Shown piece after piece: positions 7,600 to 17,884 of a DNA stretch of 33,996 nucleotides. Under the pieces are notes generated by a model. That model saw only the letters and a list, made by a program, of their open reading frames with translations. It searched no databases and was not told the DNA's origin. Origin of the DNA: Stramenopiles sp. TOSAG23-2 (Eukaryota; Sar); NCBI GenBank assembly GCA_900128395.1, contig LT649354.1:1-33996 (forward strand), written 5' to 3'. The first letter of the stretch is position 1. The number at the start of each line of letters is the position of its first letter. The position numbers were made by a program, and so were the translations under genes.

Positions 7600-10008
7600 A
7601 TGACATCAATTATTAAAGAGACAAAACAAAAAAGAACAAGGAAACGACCTGGACGAAAAGAAAGAAGAAGAAAACGACAAGAAGAAGCAAAAAATAATAA
7701 TGGCAGTGCAATTTCAAATATTAATAAAAATATAACTGATTTAAATATAAATAAAAGCAATGTTATTATTGTCCAATCTCCTATGAAGATTTGGTTATTG
7801 AAACATAGTGGTGAGGCTGATGAAGTGCCAGATGAAATATGCGATTATATTAAATCAATGGCTTCCGATACATCGGTTGATATTGAAGATGTAATAAATG
7901 TGATACAACAATTTATACCTGCTTTCTCAACAAATTTAACTAGTGCAGAACAACATGAAGAAGTGCAAATATTATTAAATATAATTCAAAATAAAAATAA
8001 TGACAATGATAATAATGACGCAAGCAAACCAGTTAAACGAGTCTATGAAACAGTTGAACGTCCAAAAATTACTGATAATTTTTTAGATTTATCAAAAATT
8101 GATCAAAGAAAATCATGGATGCGTAATAAAATAATTGATGAAAAACAACAAGGAAAATGGAAAGATAAAAAATCAAATATTAAAAAACAATTACAGGAGG
8201 AAAATAAAGAAAAAAGTAATGATATGTTAAACAATGGTTTAAGCAACTTTGAAGATTGTAATTTTAGCACGTTAAATAAAAATAATAGTAATAATAACTC
8301 CTCATCTGATATATGTGTTCGATTAAATGCAGTAGAAATGAGGTATGATGCTAGTCAATTATTACGAGAAAGTGATGTTACATTTTTAACAAATCATCGA
8401 TATGGATTAATTGGTCAAAATGGTGTAGGAAAATCAACACTTTTATATTGGGTGGAAAAAATAGCAAAAGAAAATATGTCTGTATTATATGTTGCCCAAG
8501 AAGCTGTAGGAGATGATACAAGTGCAATTAATGCTGTGAAGCAAAGTGATGAAATTACAACAAAATTAATCAAACGGGAACAAGAATTATTAAAACAATT
8601 AAATGATACAAGTGGAGGAAACAATGATCATGTAAATACTTTAGAAATTGAGAAAATTACGGAGGAAATGAAACAAATATCAACAGAATTAGAGCAACGC
8701 GATGCATCTTCAGCACATTCACGTGCAGCATTAATTTTACATGGCTTGTCATTTACTACAGAAATGCAAAATGCACCTACATCATCACTTTCCGGTGGAT
8801 GGAGAATGCGATTGGCATTAGCATCTGCATTATTTCTCCAACCGTCGTTATTATTATTAGATGAACCGACAAATCATTTAGATTTACATGCAGTTGTATG
8901 GCTCGGTCAATATTTAAAACAGTGGCCAACAACATTAGTTTGCATTTCACATGATTCATCGTTTTTAAATGAAGTTTGTACTGATATTGTTGAAATGAGA
9001 AATAAATGTTTAAGCTTTTATAAAGGTAATTTTCAAACCTACCAAACAACTGCTGCTGATAGATATTTACATCGTAAACGGGAATACGATCGACAACAAG
9101 AAGATATTGTGCATAAGCAACAATTTGTTGATAAATGGATCAATAATAAATTCGGATATAACGCTGGATTAGTTCAAAGTCGATTGAAAGAATTGAAAAA
9201 AATGAGAGCAGGTGGTGAATTGCATATAGAAAAGCCATTAGCACCTGGAAGTATGCGTAGATTTAAATTTCCTCTTCCAGATAAAGTTGGATTGACTAAT
9301 CCAATCATAAAATTAAATGATGTAACATTTAGGTATCCAAATAATTCTAACGATAAAACAGAAAATAGGAACCCATTGTTGTTTAAAGATCAATCCTTGC
9401 AAATCAATTTAAAAAACAGAATATGTATTGTCGGTCCAAATGGAACTGGTAAATCTACCTTGTTAAAGTTGATAATTGGTGAAAAACTTGGTGGATTAAG
9501 ACCAATTGATGGTTGTGTAGTAAGCAAAGGGAAATTAAAATTTGCATGGTTTCACCAACATTTTGCTGAGCAGATTAATATGAAAAAATGCCCATTAGAA
9601 GAAATGCGTTTATTAATGGGTGTTAAAGTCACTGAGCAAGAATTAAGAAGACGATTAGGTGCATTTGGTATAAACGCAGAGTTAGCAATCCGTTCGAATC
9701 AATTATTAAGTGGTGGACAAAAAGCAAGATTAGCATTTGCAAAATTAGTTTACAATAATCCACACGTATTAATTTTAGATGAACCTACAAATCATTTAGA
9801 CATTGAATCAATTGAAGCAATTGGGAAAGGATTGTGTGATTTTCCTGGCACAGTAATATTTGTTTCACATGATGAATATTTTTGTCGTACCGTCGCAACA
9901 GAATTTTGGCAATGTAAAAAAGAATTAGGCACAATTACACAATTGCATATTGGATTTGATCAATATAAAAATAGTATTTTAAGTGCATTGAAAGAAAATG
10001 AGTTTTGA
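7600..10008 (+). CDS. ABCF-type ATPase (ABCF3/GCN20-like)
   Basis: An 802-aa soluble twin-cassette ABC protein without membrane segments. A very basic N-terminus (KRTRKRPGRKERRRKRQ) is followed by a helical region, EICDYIKSMASDTSVDIEDV. This resembles the N-terminal domain of GCN20/ABCF3, which in yeast helps activate the eIF2alpha kinase GCN2. Cassette 1 has Walker A GQNGVGKST (about 273), signature LSGGW (about 396) and Walker B LLLLDEPTNHLD with the SHD switch. Cassette 2 has Walker A GPNGTGKST (about 612), signature LSGGQ (about 705), Walker B LILDEPTNHLD and SHD. The inter-cassette linker contains the charged helical arm (KREYDRQQEDI, then RLKELKKM). All catalytic motifs are intact, and length is near the family norm with a slightly extended basic N-terminus. 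Ribosome binding and translation control are inferred from the family. Confidence 0.92.
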   Translation: MTSIIKETKQKRTRKRPGRKERRRKRQEEAKNNNGSAISNINKNITDLNINKSNVIIVQSPMKIWLLKHSGEADEVPDEICDYIKSMASDTSVDIEDVINVIQQFIPAFSTNLTSAEQHEEVQILLNIIQNKNNDNDNNDASKPVKRVYETVERPKITDNFLDLSKIDQRKSWMRNKIIDEKQQGKWKDKKSNIKKQLQEENKEKSNDMLNNGLSNFEDCNFSTLNKNNSNNNSSSDICVRLNAVEMRYDASQLLRESDVTFLTNHRYGLIGQNGVGKSTLLYWVEKIAKENMSVLYVAQEAVGDDTSAINAVKQSDEITTKLIKREQELLKQLNDTSGGNNDHVNTLEIEKITEEMKQISTELEQRDASSAHSRAALILHGLSFTTEMQNAPTSSLSGGWRMRLALASALFLQPSLLLLDEPTNHLDLHAVVWLGQYLKQWPTTLVCISHDSSFLNEVCTDIVEMRNKCLSFYKGNFQTYQTTAADRYLHRKREYDRQQEDIVHKQQFVDKWINNKFGYNAGLVQSRLKELKKMRAGGELHIEKPLAPGSMRRFKFPLPDKVGLTNPIIKLNDVTFRYPNNSNDKTENRNPLLFKDQSLQINLKNRICIVGPNGTGKSTLLKLIIGEKLGGLRPIDGCVVSKGKLKFAWFHQHFAEQINMKKCPLEEMRLLMGVKVTEQELRRRLGAFGINAELAIRSNQLLSGGQKARLAFAKLVYNNPHVLILDEPTNHLDIESIEAIGKGLCDFPGTVIFVSHDEYFCRTVATEFWQCKKELGTITQLHIGFDQYKNSILSALKENEF

Positions 10009-10790
10009 GTTTTTGAGTATATATATTTTGATATGGAGTTAAAGTAATCCAGTTCCATTATTATTACAAGTACTGTACCTGGGGCATTACTGGATTACGA
10101 GGAATAGCAATCAATTTTATTATGAGCAAGTCTCACTTATATGTACTTTTTTAATACACCTATGTGTACTTTTTAAAAAATTTCGTCTTTTGCCTTTATT
10201 TCTATTAGTATACGAACATGGTTACTAATTCCTTCTTTCTTTCTACCCCTAACCCTAACTTATTTTTAATACTAGAGCTTTGGCAGGCATTTCGTTAAAC
10301 CCTAATGGCATGACCGGTAGTTGCATACTATATGTAACAGGAATAAGTGACACCTACTCGTTTAATAAAAAACACGATTTTACCCTATATTTATATGCTA
10401 ATGTATATGTAGCCACTTTTCACTACTACCTCATTAATCTATGTCATAACTATATATAAAAGGTATTATTTTTGTGTTATTTTGACTATTTATATAGGCA
10501 AATGAGTGCTATTTTTTGGTAATATTTCGTAACTTTATTACCTTAAAACAAAAAGTACACAGAAGTGTGGTTTTCTCTTTTATTATTATATTATACACAT
10601 CCGTTATTATAATTCTGGTTAAGGTTTTCTCCAGTGCGTAATACACCTTTTTTATTTTTAGATTTTTAGAGAAGATTATTATTCTAATTATACCAGCAGG
10701 TATGTCTATGTATCATCTGACCGCCATCAGCTGTTGGTAGGAAAGTATTGCACTATTATTGGTTATATTATTGGCACATTGTACAGGTAA
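10009..10790. other. Intergenic with short telomere-like motif
   Basis: I see no convincing gene here. It contains CCCTAACCCTAAC near 10247-10259 (two CCCTAA units), another ACCCTAA near 10300, and the first arm of a 10-bp inverted repeat, GTACAGGTAA at 10781-10790, whose partner TTACCTGTAC lies at 10849-10858. Sequence composition is less AT-rich than most spacers here. Confidence 0.5.
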
Positions 10791-11360
10791 CGCTTTAGCT
10801 TTGTTGTACATACAACTCATATTATTAAAATATTATTTTACCACATTTTACCTGTACGACTCGAAAAAAATGATCCTAAAATTGGTATAAAACAACTATC
10901 AATATTAGATGATTCATTCTATAGTAGCAAAACTTTATTGGTTGCAGTAGCGTGTGGATTGAAGTATAATAAAACACTGAGAGTGATAAATATCGATTAC
11001 GAAGAGCTGAGCAAAAGCAAACTGCACTTAGTAAGTTTATTAGCTGCCGTCGTTTATAATTTACGGTTTGTCTCGGAGACTGAGGAAAGTGATGAAGTTC
11101 CTGCCGATGATGATTCTAATATTATATTATTTCGCAGCATAAAGGAGAAGTTGTTAAATGAAGCGAGGACAATATGGAAACCGTTTAAAGGGTTAAAAAA
11201 CTCAGACTTGATCGATGGGATACTACAAGTATTTACAAAGAATATGGTCGAAGGGTTATCACATGAAACTATTTCAGGGCTACAAAAAGAATTGGATAAA
11301 CAGAGCTTCAGATCATTTATTGAGATTTGTAAGTCAAGGCACAGTGGGAAGAAGGGATGA
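10791..11360 (+). pseudogene. LRR-like C-terminal fragment, probable gene remnant or orphan 3' exon
   Basis: An open frame runs from just after the stop at 10788-10790 to the stop at 11358-11360. It has no ATG in its first part; the first plausible initiation codon is TTG at 10938. The translation shows an LRR-like segment (LLVAVACGLKYNKTLRVINI), a second helix-rich unit (LVSLLAAVVYNLRFV), an acidic stretch and a helical C-terminus. It looks like the end of a ribonuclease-inhibitor-type LRR protein. The codons use more CTG, AGC and CGG than neighbouring genes. Either an upstream exon lies beyond an unrecognised intron, or this is a truncated transferred or duplicated gene. The first part of the frame is hydrophobic and may not be coding. 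Confidence 0.4.
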
Positions 11361-11463
11361 GTGGAATTATATCTTTATAAATGAACTTAATATAGTACTG
11401 TGATATATGATTAATTAATAATATAGAGAGAGAGATATAAAATGATCTTGTATCTAGATAGAT

Positions 11464-12672
11464 TTAATCTGTACCACCACTACCAACAACAACATACGTA
11501 GAAGCTCCTTCCATCTTTATATCGTCGTTATTTGATCTAGTTTTTCCATCATCCACCCTCATCATCATATTTTGTTTTTCTATATCGACTAATGCCTCTT
11601 GGTCCATTTTTTTCAAATCTCGTTTTGCTAATAATTTTAAATAGCGCGGCATATTACAAAATATAATTGTATTGACAATCATCCATAAAAATACTGGAAG
11701 CAAACTCAATGGAAGTGCCGGTGTAATATCAAAATCATTAAATCCTGTTGGATCTGTTCGATTACTGTTTTTAAATGCTTCGCTCGGAATAAATAGCTTT
11801 AATGAAAATCTTGTGCTAAACAATGCAATACTATAGACAGTCAAGATACCACCAACCGCAGCACATAATCTTATTGACATAGGAATACTAGGTCTACATT
11901 GTATTAATGCAGTTCGACTTGTTACAATACCTGTTTCTACGATAACAGTATCAAATAAATTTAAAAATGCAATGTGATTTAATATATAAGAATCAATGAT
12001 GGCATATTGACAATTTTTTGGCACTTCATATGCTGGCGAAGTTAATCCAATGCAACCAGTTGCTTCAGAAAGCAAGAATGTCATAAGCGATAAAACAGAC
12101 ATTCCCCGTTTTAATGCAGATACAGCAACATCATCTAAATGTGTATTATGTCTTCTTAATGCTTCTCTTAAATTTCCTAAGAAAAAATATGGCAACAATG
12201 CTACAATACCGTTAACAAATTGTATTAATATATAAGGAAAGTTTGAAATGAAAATACAATGAACAAAACATAAAAAGAAACAAAGTGCACTCACAATGTA
12301 ATGTAAACCATCTAATGTACATACATTCAAGCGTTTATTAGGCCCTTCAACTAATACTTCCTTTGTCTGTATTCCTGCATATACATGTTCATGAACTGTC
12401 CAACTAACGAGACTTATTGGATACAAAGCCTCTAAAAATATATGGTTAAAAGTCGAACGCCATAATGTTGGACCAAATGTAAACAATGATGCACAAAATA
12501 TGACAACCGTTATTAAAAACAAGGTTAATCTAGCACAAAAAAAGTTTGGATGAGTTTCATCTTTATCATTAACAGAGGTATCAACTTTTACTCTTATATT
12601 ATTTTTCTTTTCCAATAAAACGATGCGCTGCTCTAATCTTTTTAATACTTCACTTTCCAAAGATGAATTCAT
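11464..12672 (-). CDS. Seven-helix membrane protein of unknown family
   Basis: A 402-aa protein starting at ATG 12672. A short N-terminal helix of coiled-coil type (LESEVLKRLEQRIVLLEKK) precedes about seven hydrophobic segments, near residues 45-67, 123-144, 145-166, 188-208, 228-250, 268-287 and 318-340. The first loop (about 68-122) contains the polar motif WTVHEHVYAG. The C-terminal cytosol-like tail is Lys/Asp-rich and ends in a polar Gly/Thr stretch. No signal peptide is apparent, so the first helix probably acts as an anchor. Seven helices alone do not make it a GPCR, and I see no DRY or NPxxY motif. A transporter or channel role is not supported either. Confidence 0.78.
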   Translation of the reverse strand: MNSSLESEVLKRLEQRIVLLEKKNNIRVKVDTSVNDKDETHPNFFCARLTLFLITVVIFCASLFTFGPTLWRSTFNHIFLEALYPISLVSWTVHEHVYAGIQTKEVLVEGPNKRLNVCTLDGLHYIVSALCFFLCFVHCIFISNFPYILIQFVNGIVALLPYFFLGNLREALRRHNTHLDDVAVSALKRGMSVLSLMTFLLSEATGCIGLTSPAYEVPKNCQYAIIDSYILNHIAFLNLFDTVIVETGIVTSRTALIQCRPSIPMSIRLCAAVGGILTVYSIALFSTRFSLKLFIPSEAFKNSNRTDPTGFNDFDITPALPLSLLPVFLWMIVNTIIFCNMPRYLKLLAKRDLKKMDQEALVDIEKQNMMMRVDDGKTRSNNDDIKMEGASTYVVVGSGGTD

Positions 12673-13187
12673 CTTTTATTGTATCTATAGTTTTATTATT
12701 TTTCCTTTCCCCATATATAATACTAAATTTTATCTAAATACTTCTGTTTACTGATGTTGTTTTGTGAAAATGTATTAATTATTATTCAACAAATTAATTT
12801 CATATTCAAAAAAAGAGACGACTTCGGGTACGGAAGCCTAAGGCTGCTGTGGCCATAAAAACCCTAATTTACCCCTATCTTTTTCAATTCTACAACAGAT
12901 GATTGTACAACATTTTCAACAACAACAATACCAAGTAGCACAACAAAAAACAAAAACAAAGAAAGGTCCATGAAAACATATATTTGAGTATTGAGTAAGA
13001 ATTATAATCAAAAAATACAAAAGTGTATATAATAATTAAGATTCACTAAAACAATATTAAGAAGAAAAGATCAAAAGTAGAAGCATTTCGAAGTGCAAAC
13101 ATAGGCAAATACAGATATACATACACATATAAACATTTTAATTTTGTATATATATAATACATAGTGTAATAAAAATACAAATAGAAC
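12673..13187. other. Divergent promoter region
   Basis: This 515-base spacer lies between the membrane protein and ATG3. A small less AT-rich island sits near 12817-12885 (GCCTAAGGC palindrome, ACCCTAA). From about 12897 the plus strand becomes CAA-rich and T-poor, consistent with part of the ATG3 leader. I see no RNA gene. Confidence 0.45.
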
Positions 13188-14252
13188 ATGTCTAGTTTTA
13201 CACAAAATCTAACTAATTTTGTCACAAGGCAAGTAGAGTCCGTTAGAGAAATGACGGCACCAGTATTGCGTGAAAGTAAATTTGTAGAAAAAGGTGTATT
13301 GACACCAGATGAATTTGTACAAGCAGGTGATTTACTTGTTTACAAATGTCCCACGTGGGAATGGTGCACTGCTGATAAGAGCAAATTAAAATCATATTTA
13401 CCAGCAAACAAACAATTTTTAGTTACACGGAATATACCTTGTCTATCACGTGTTAATACTTTAATATCACAAAAATTTATGGAAGAAGTTATTGATAGTG
13501 GTGACAATGGCGAGGATGGTTGGTTAGCCACGCACATACAATCCAAAGATGGTGATTTAAGTTTGAAAAAAGCAATTTCGATTGAAGAGAAAGACAATAG
13601 TACGAACAACAACAATACTGACATATCTACAAGTATGAAAAATTTAAATGTAAATGTTGAAGTTACTACTACTACTACTAATAATAACAATAGTAGTGAT
13701 GGTAATGATAATAATGATGTAAAAAAGAGCAGCAAAGATGATACAACAAATAAAGAAGAGTCTGATGATGAATATGCAGATTTAGATGATTTGGAAGATG
13801 AAAGTTTAGTCGTAGAAGATACAGCAATTGCCAATGAAGAGGATGAACCTGAATACGTTTTTGCTGGTATGAATGACAATGTTCAATTTACAAGGCGATA
13901 TGATATCTATTTAACATATGATAAATATTATCAAACCCCAAGAGTATTTCTAAGTGGCAGTGACGAAAATGGACAACCATTACGCCCTGAACAAATTTTG
14001 GAAGATATTATGCAAGATTATGCAAACAAAACAGTGACTATCGAAGCATTTCCATTTACTGCTGGTGGTGTTTATGCAAGTATTCATCCATGCAAACATG
14101 CTTCAGTAATGAAAAAAATTGTCGATCATTTTGAAGATTCTGGACGTGTAGCTCGGGTTGATCAATATTTATTTATTTTTTTGAAATTTATACAATCGGT
14201 TATACCAACAATGAATTATGATCATACCATGTCTATGGAGGCAAAAACGTAA
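13188..14252 (+). CDS. ATG3: Autophagy E2-like enzyme ATG3
   Basis: A 354-aa orthologue of ATG3, which conjugates ATG8/LC3 to phosphatidylethanolamine on the growing autophagosome. The N-terminal amphipathic membrane-sensing helix is visible (FTQNLTNFVTRQVESV). It is followed by VLTPDEFVQAGDLLVYKCPTWEW and the ANKQFLVTRNIPC segment. A long flexible insert rich in Asn, Thr, Ser and acid follows (about 130-225), where the ATG7/ATG12-binding region normally lies. The catalytic domain resumes at RRYDIYLTYDKYYQTPRVFLSG. The active-site HPCKHA motif holds Cys302, and the C-terminal FLKFIQSVIPTMNYDHT block is conserved. All hallmark segments are intact. An insert of this length occurs in many protist homologues. 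Intronless. Confidence 0.95.
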   Translation: MSSFTQNLTNFVTRQVESVREMTAPVLRESKFVEKGVLTPDEFVQAGDLLVYKCPTWEWCTADKSKLKSYLPANKQFLVTRNIPCLSRVNTLISQKFMEEVIDSGDNGEDGWLATHIQSKDGDLSLKKAISIEEKDNSTNNNNTDISTSMKNLNVNVEVTTTTTNNNNSSDGNDNNDVKKSSKDDTTNKEESDDEYADLDDLEDESLVVEDTAIANEEDEPEYVFAGMNDNVQFTRRYDIYLTYDKYYQTPRVFLSGSDENGQPLRPEQILEDIMQDYANKTVTIEAFPFTAGGVYASIHPCKHASVMKKIVDHFEDSGRVARVDQYLFIFLKFIQSVIPTMNYDHTMSMEAKT

Positions 14253-14558
14253 TATATACTTTTCATAAAAATTGAAACGAAAATACTAAGAGTATAGATT
14301 TTATGCTATGTGCGAAATCGGCACACCTTTGATCTTTTTGGCTGTCATCTCGTTTAATTTTTTCATTTTATTTTTATAAAATATAATGACGAGAGTATAA
14401 AATTTTTATGCACACACATTTTAACTCTTTTTAGCTATACACATACATGTGATTTTTAATTATGATTATGACACATGCATAAAAAATTTATATATATATT
14501 CATTACTACTAGTATCATATATATTAAAAAAAATAGCTCTAAATCAATCATCAATTTA
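14253..14558. other. Convergent intergenic region
   Basis: About 300 bases separate ATG3 and the LRR gene. A small inverted motif, TGTGCGAAATCGGCACA, lies near 14310-14326. The rest is AT-rich and I see nothing else. Confidence 0.45.
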
Positions 14559-15815
14559 TCAATCCCCGCTACTTGTCCTACCACGTGTACCTTTGAAACG
14601 ATTCATTACCATGACCGAACGTATACCACGTTTTAATTTGTCATTGCTTGTAGTCTTAATTACATCATGAAAAATATTAAATGATGCCCATATCTTTAAT
14701 TTTTTCCCTCCCTGCTGTGCAACTCGGGCTTCTCGCAAGTTTTGCACATTCGTAATATAAAAATGGCTTTTTTTCGTTATTTCATTTTTATTTAGAAATA
14801 AATTTTCAAGACCATGGTTCCGTTTCAATGATTCAGTCAACGCAATTGCTCCATCGTCTTTAATATTATTGTTATGCAAAGATAATTCTCTCAATGTAAA
14901 ATTTGTTTTTAATGCATCCCCTAATGCGTTTGCTCCATCATCACTAATGTAATTATTTTGTAAATATAGTTTAGCAATATTCGTTTTGTTTAACAAATCT
15001 GCTATTGCCATCGCACCTTTACATTGAATATTATTTGCATTCAAACTTAAAACTTCGATCGAATTATTTATTTTTAACAAAGTACTTAACGCAATTATAT
15101 CCTCATCTTCTAGTTCTCGACCGTCTAAATTTAATTCAACTGTCTCATTGTTAACAATCGCATTACACTTCAATTTACTACCGAGAATCGTTTCCAATTT
15201 TCCTATCATGCCTGTATTTGCTAATACATTAACCATTTTTGTGTGTATTTTTTCCTTGGAATGAAGACGATGTAATCCTTGAGATGGTGGTACATCATTC
15301 CTATCATTGTTGATACTACTACAATCTGATAATAATTCTACAATACATTTTTCCTTCCATTTCTTAATATTACTAGAAATATCATACATACGCATTAATT
15401 GTGTTTTATTTTCACATTGTATGATATAAATTTCTCCACTAACTGTAACGTCGTGAACGGTTAAGGTAACAAGCATTTTTTTCGTTGTTTCAAAAACCTG
15501 TTTATTTATATGCACTACTACTAATTTTAATGTCTTCATGAGTACTTTAGAAACAGCAAATTCATCTCTATCTCCACGCATTAATTTATCTGCAATTCGC
15601 ATATTAAAGTCTTCCAATTTTTGTCCTTCGATACCAATATTAGCGGTATATTTTTGAATATATTTTGACATACCATATAATACTTTTTGCAATGCTAGAT
15701 ACGAGGATGTGTTTGCAATTCGTGGTCGGCCTTTTACATGTTTTGTAGGAATCACACTTGTTTCTATTATTGCTTCCGATTTTTTTTTTTTAAATTTTGC
15801 CATAAATGATGCCAT
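14559..15815 (-). CDS. Leucine-rich repeat protein (ribonuclease-inhibitor type)
   Basis: A 418-aa protein starting MASFMAKFKKKK. The N-terminal half (about 1-200) is a basic, mostly helical region with no family I recognise. Residues about 225-360 hold at least four tandem RI-type LRRs of 28 residues, such as IEVLSLNANNIQCKGAMAIADLL, IAKLYLQNNYISDDGANALGDAL and LRELSLHNNNIKDDGAIALTESL, each with the LxLxxNxI core. Similar LRR proteins are common in flagellated protists, including tubulin-folding and dynein-arm associated proteins. The exact role is not evident. The C-terminus is basic (RFKGTRGRTSSGD). An 85-bp tandem duplication begins four bases upstream of the start codon and so repeats its proximal promoter/leader. 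Confidence 0.8.
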   Translation of the reverse strand: MASFMAKFKKKKSEAIIETSVIPTKHVKGRPRIANTSSYLALQKVLYGMSKYIQKYTANIGIEGQKLEDFNMRIADKLMRGDRDEFAVSKVLMKTLKLVVVHINKQVFETTKKMLVTLTVHDVTVSGEIYIIQCENKTQLMRMYDISSNIKKWKEKCIVELLSDCSSINNDRNDVPPSQGLHRLHSKEKIHTKMVNVLANTGMIGKLETILGSKLKCNAIVNNETVELNLDGRELEDEDIIALSTLLKINNSIEVLSLNANNIQCKGAMAIADLLNKTNIAKLYLQNNYISDDGANALGDALKTNFTLRELSLHNNNIKDDGAIALTESLKRNHGLENLFLNKNEITKKSHFYITNVQNLREARVAQQGGKKLKIWASFNIFHDVIKTTSNDKLKRGIRSVMVMNRFKGTRGRTSSGD

Positions 15816-15819
15816 GTTA

Positions 15820-15991
15820 TTAATAATATCGTATCAGAAATAAATAGAAAATGTTATCAGGACTTCGAAGATTTCTTATATGATGTATTATTGAAATAAT
15901 ATTCTTAATAATATCGTATCAGAAATAAATAGAAAATGTTATCAGGACTTCGAAGATTTCTTATATGATGTATTATTGAAATAATATTCTT
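15820..15991. repeat. Two-copy perfect tandem duplication, 85 bp
   Basis: Unit 15820-15904 is repeated at 15905-15989, with identity extending two bases further. It lies directly upstream of the LRR gene start (15815). Confidence 0.95.
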
Positions 15992-16244
15992 TGTCATGCC
16001 ACTTCCATTTTATATATATGTATGTACCCCACATGTGACATATTAAATGTGTACGCGTATATAAAAAGTGTGCATTACCCAGGTATACATACATATACGA
16101 CTAGCTACTATGTGATGCACTTCTGTGTTTTGTGTGCCGAAATGTATAAGTTAAGCATGGATATAGCATTGGCTATCATACAGTAATTAGGTACAGTTAC
16201 AGTAACCGCAAACTCCTATATATCGAACGTGGCTTGAGCTAGTA

Positions 16245-17026
16245 ACTATCCCCTAACCGGCGAGTTCCCGGATATCCCGGAATTCGCCCTATCTTTCCAA
16301 AATAAATTCAAATTTTCCCGAAATTTCCATTTTGAACATATATAGAGTTGAGGAACGCATTCTACACATCAAACTGATTTCAAAATTCGCCCTATCTTTC
16401 CAAAATAAATTCAAATTTTCCCGAAATTTCCATTTTGAACATATATAGAGTTGAGGAACGCATTCTACACATCAAACTGATTTCAAAACACCCTTCATAT
16501 GCAACCAAACTCCATCTTGAATTTGAATTACAGCAAGTTAAAGTATGTTCATTTACTGTTAATTTAACATTTTTAACGTTCATGTGACGTTTAACATACA
16601 TATACCATACCTTTGTTCAACTGATTTATTCTTGTAAATTAAAAGATATTTTTGTTATATTTTTGTTGGTTATAGTTACTAAAGTATGGTATTTATGATA
16701 GGAGGAAAAAGATACAATACGGGGGAATGGTAGGCGAACAAAATAAATTTCCGATATATATTATATACATTTGGTATACTTTACTACAATTGATATAGGT
16801 AAATAGTAACAGTACCAATAAATATTATAACATTAATTCCGTTTTTCATAAAATTCTACCAAATATGAGTTTCCTGAATTCCGTCAAACTCCGGAATTCG
16901 CTATCTCCCGTTAGGGGATAGTGCCGAGAGTTAACATTAATTCCGTTTTTCATAAAATTCTACCAAATATGAGTTTCCTGAATTCCGTCAAACTCCGGAA
17001 TTCGCTATCTCCCGTTAGGGGATAGT
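16245..17026. mobile_element. Candidate non-autonomous TIR (MITE-like) element
   Basis: The left end carries ACTATCCCCTAAC (16245-16257). The exact reverse complement GTTAGGGGATAGT occurs at 16910-16922, and again at 17014-17026 in a duplicated copy. Sequence just inside each end contains GGAATTC. The interior of about 0.65-0.75 kb has no long coding frame, as expected for a MITE. I do not see a clear target-site duplication, and copies elsewhere cannot be tested here. Confidence 0.45.
16281..16488. repeat. Two-copy perfect tandem duplication, 103 bp
   Basis: Unit 16281-16383 is repeated at 16384-16486, with identity to 16488. It starts at the AATTCG close to the left end of the candidate TIR element. 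Confidence 0.95.
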
Positions 17027-17036
17027 GCCGAGAGTT
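16828..17036. repeat. Two-copy perfect tandem duplication, 104 bp
   Basis: Unit 16828-16931 is repeated at 16932-17035. Each copy ends with the right terminal inverted repeat of the candidate element plus TGCCGAGAGT-like flank. It contains an internal hairpin, GAATTCCG-loop-CGGAATTC. Confidence 0.95.
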
Positions 17037-17884
17037 GAGAGTTAGAGAGAGTAACGTTGAATAAGCTTTTATAAAATAGTTGTTCATACACATTTTTATT
17101 ATTGTGTCATACATCAGGTATATCGATATTAATACATCATGTAGATAGACGACAATTGATGTTTTTTTTAAAAAAAGAATTTATTTAATTATACCAATAC
17201 CGAGATCAAATTAGATTAAAAGAGGTAACATAAACACACACATTCACACACAGTAAATCAACTGCTAGTGTTTTAAATAATAACTCCGCAAGGCGTAAAA
17301 GACAGAAAAAAATAAAAAATAAAAAACATTTTTCAAGACGAAGCATGGCATTAGATCATGCATTAGATAATGAATTAGAAAGACATTTAGTTTTGGAGCG
17401 CAAACGATTAGGTGTGAGTTGAAGAGGGATTTAAACTCTCTCTTTGTTGTTACTTTTTTGTTTAAAAAAAAACACACACAGAAAATTAAAATTAAAATAT
17501 ATTTTTTTCGTATGCATAAAGGAGATGTAATCAATATAATATTAATGACCATATGCATACGATATGTTCAAATATCATATATATGATATGATATGTGTTT
17601 TTCTCTTACTCATATGTTATATATAAAATTCTATATATATTAATGAGATTGTACGCGCGTATTAAATTACCGATGTGTAACACACTCTTTTTGTTTTTTA
17701 TTCTGGTTTAGTGCTTTATTTTTAATATTATTTAGTGATACATATTTAATACGAATTCGTAAAAAATTTAAAAAAAAATACGAAGTACGAGAATAAAAAA
17801 TATATTTTTTTTACTTCTTGAAACTTTAATTTTAAAGGGGAGGGGGGGAAATAAAAATCCCCAAACACAATCTCATTTGTTTGA
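17037..17884. other. Intergenic stretch, possible tiny open frame
   Basis: AT-rich spacer upstream of the kinase 3' end. One plus-strand frame is open at 17234-17422. It includes ATG 17345 and reads MALDHALDNELERHLVLERK before a GTGTGAGT donor-like site, but no matching downstream exon is evident. I do not annotate a gene. A homopurine/G-run patch (AGGGGAGGGGGGG) lies near 17837-17848. Confidence 0.4.

Noticed and set aside
10247-10259. Telomere array
   Set aside because: Only two CCCTAA units are present, far too few for a telomere; kept only as an interstitial motif.
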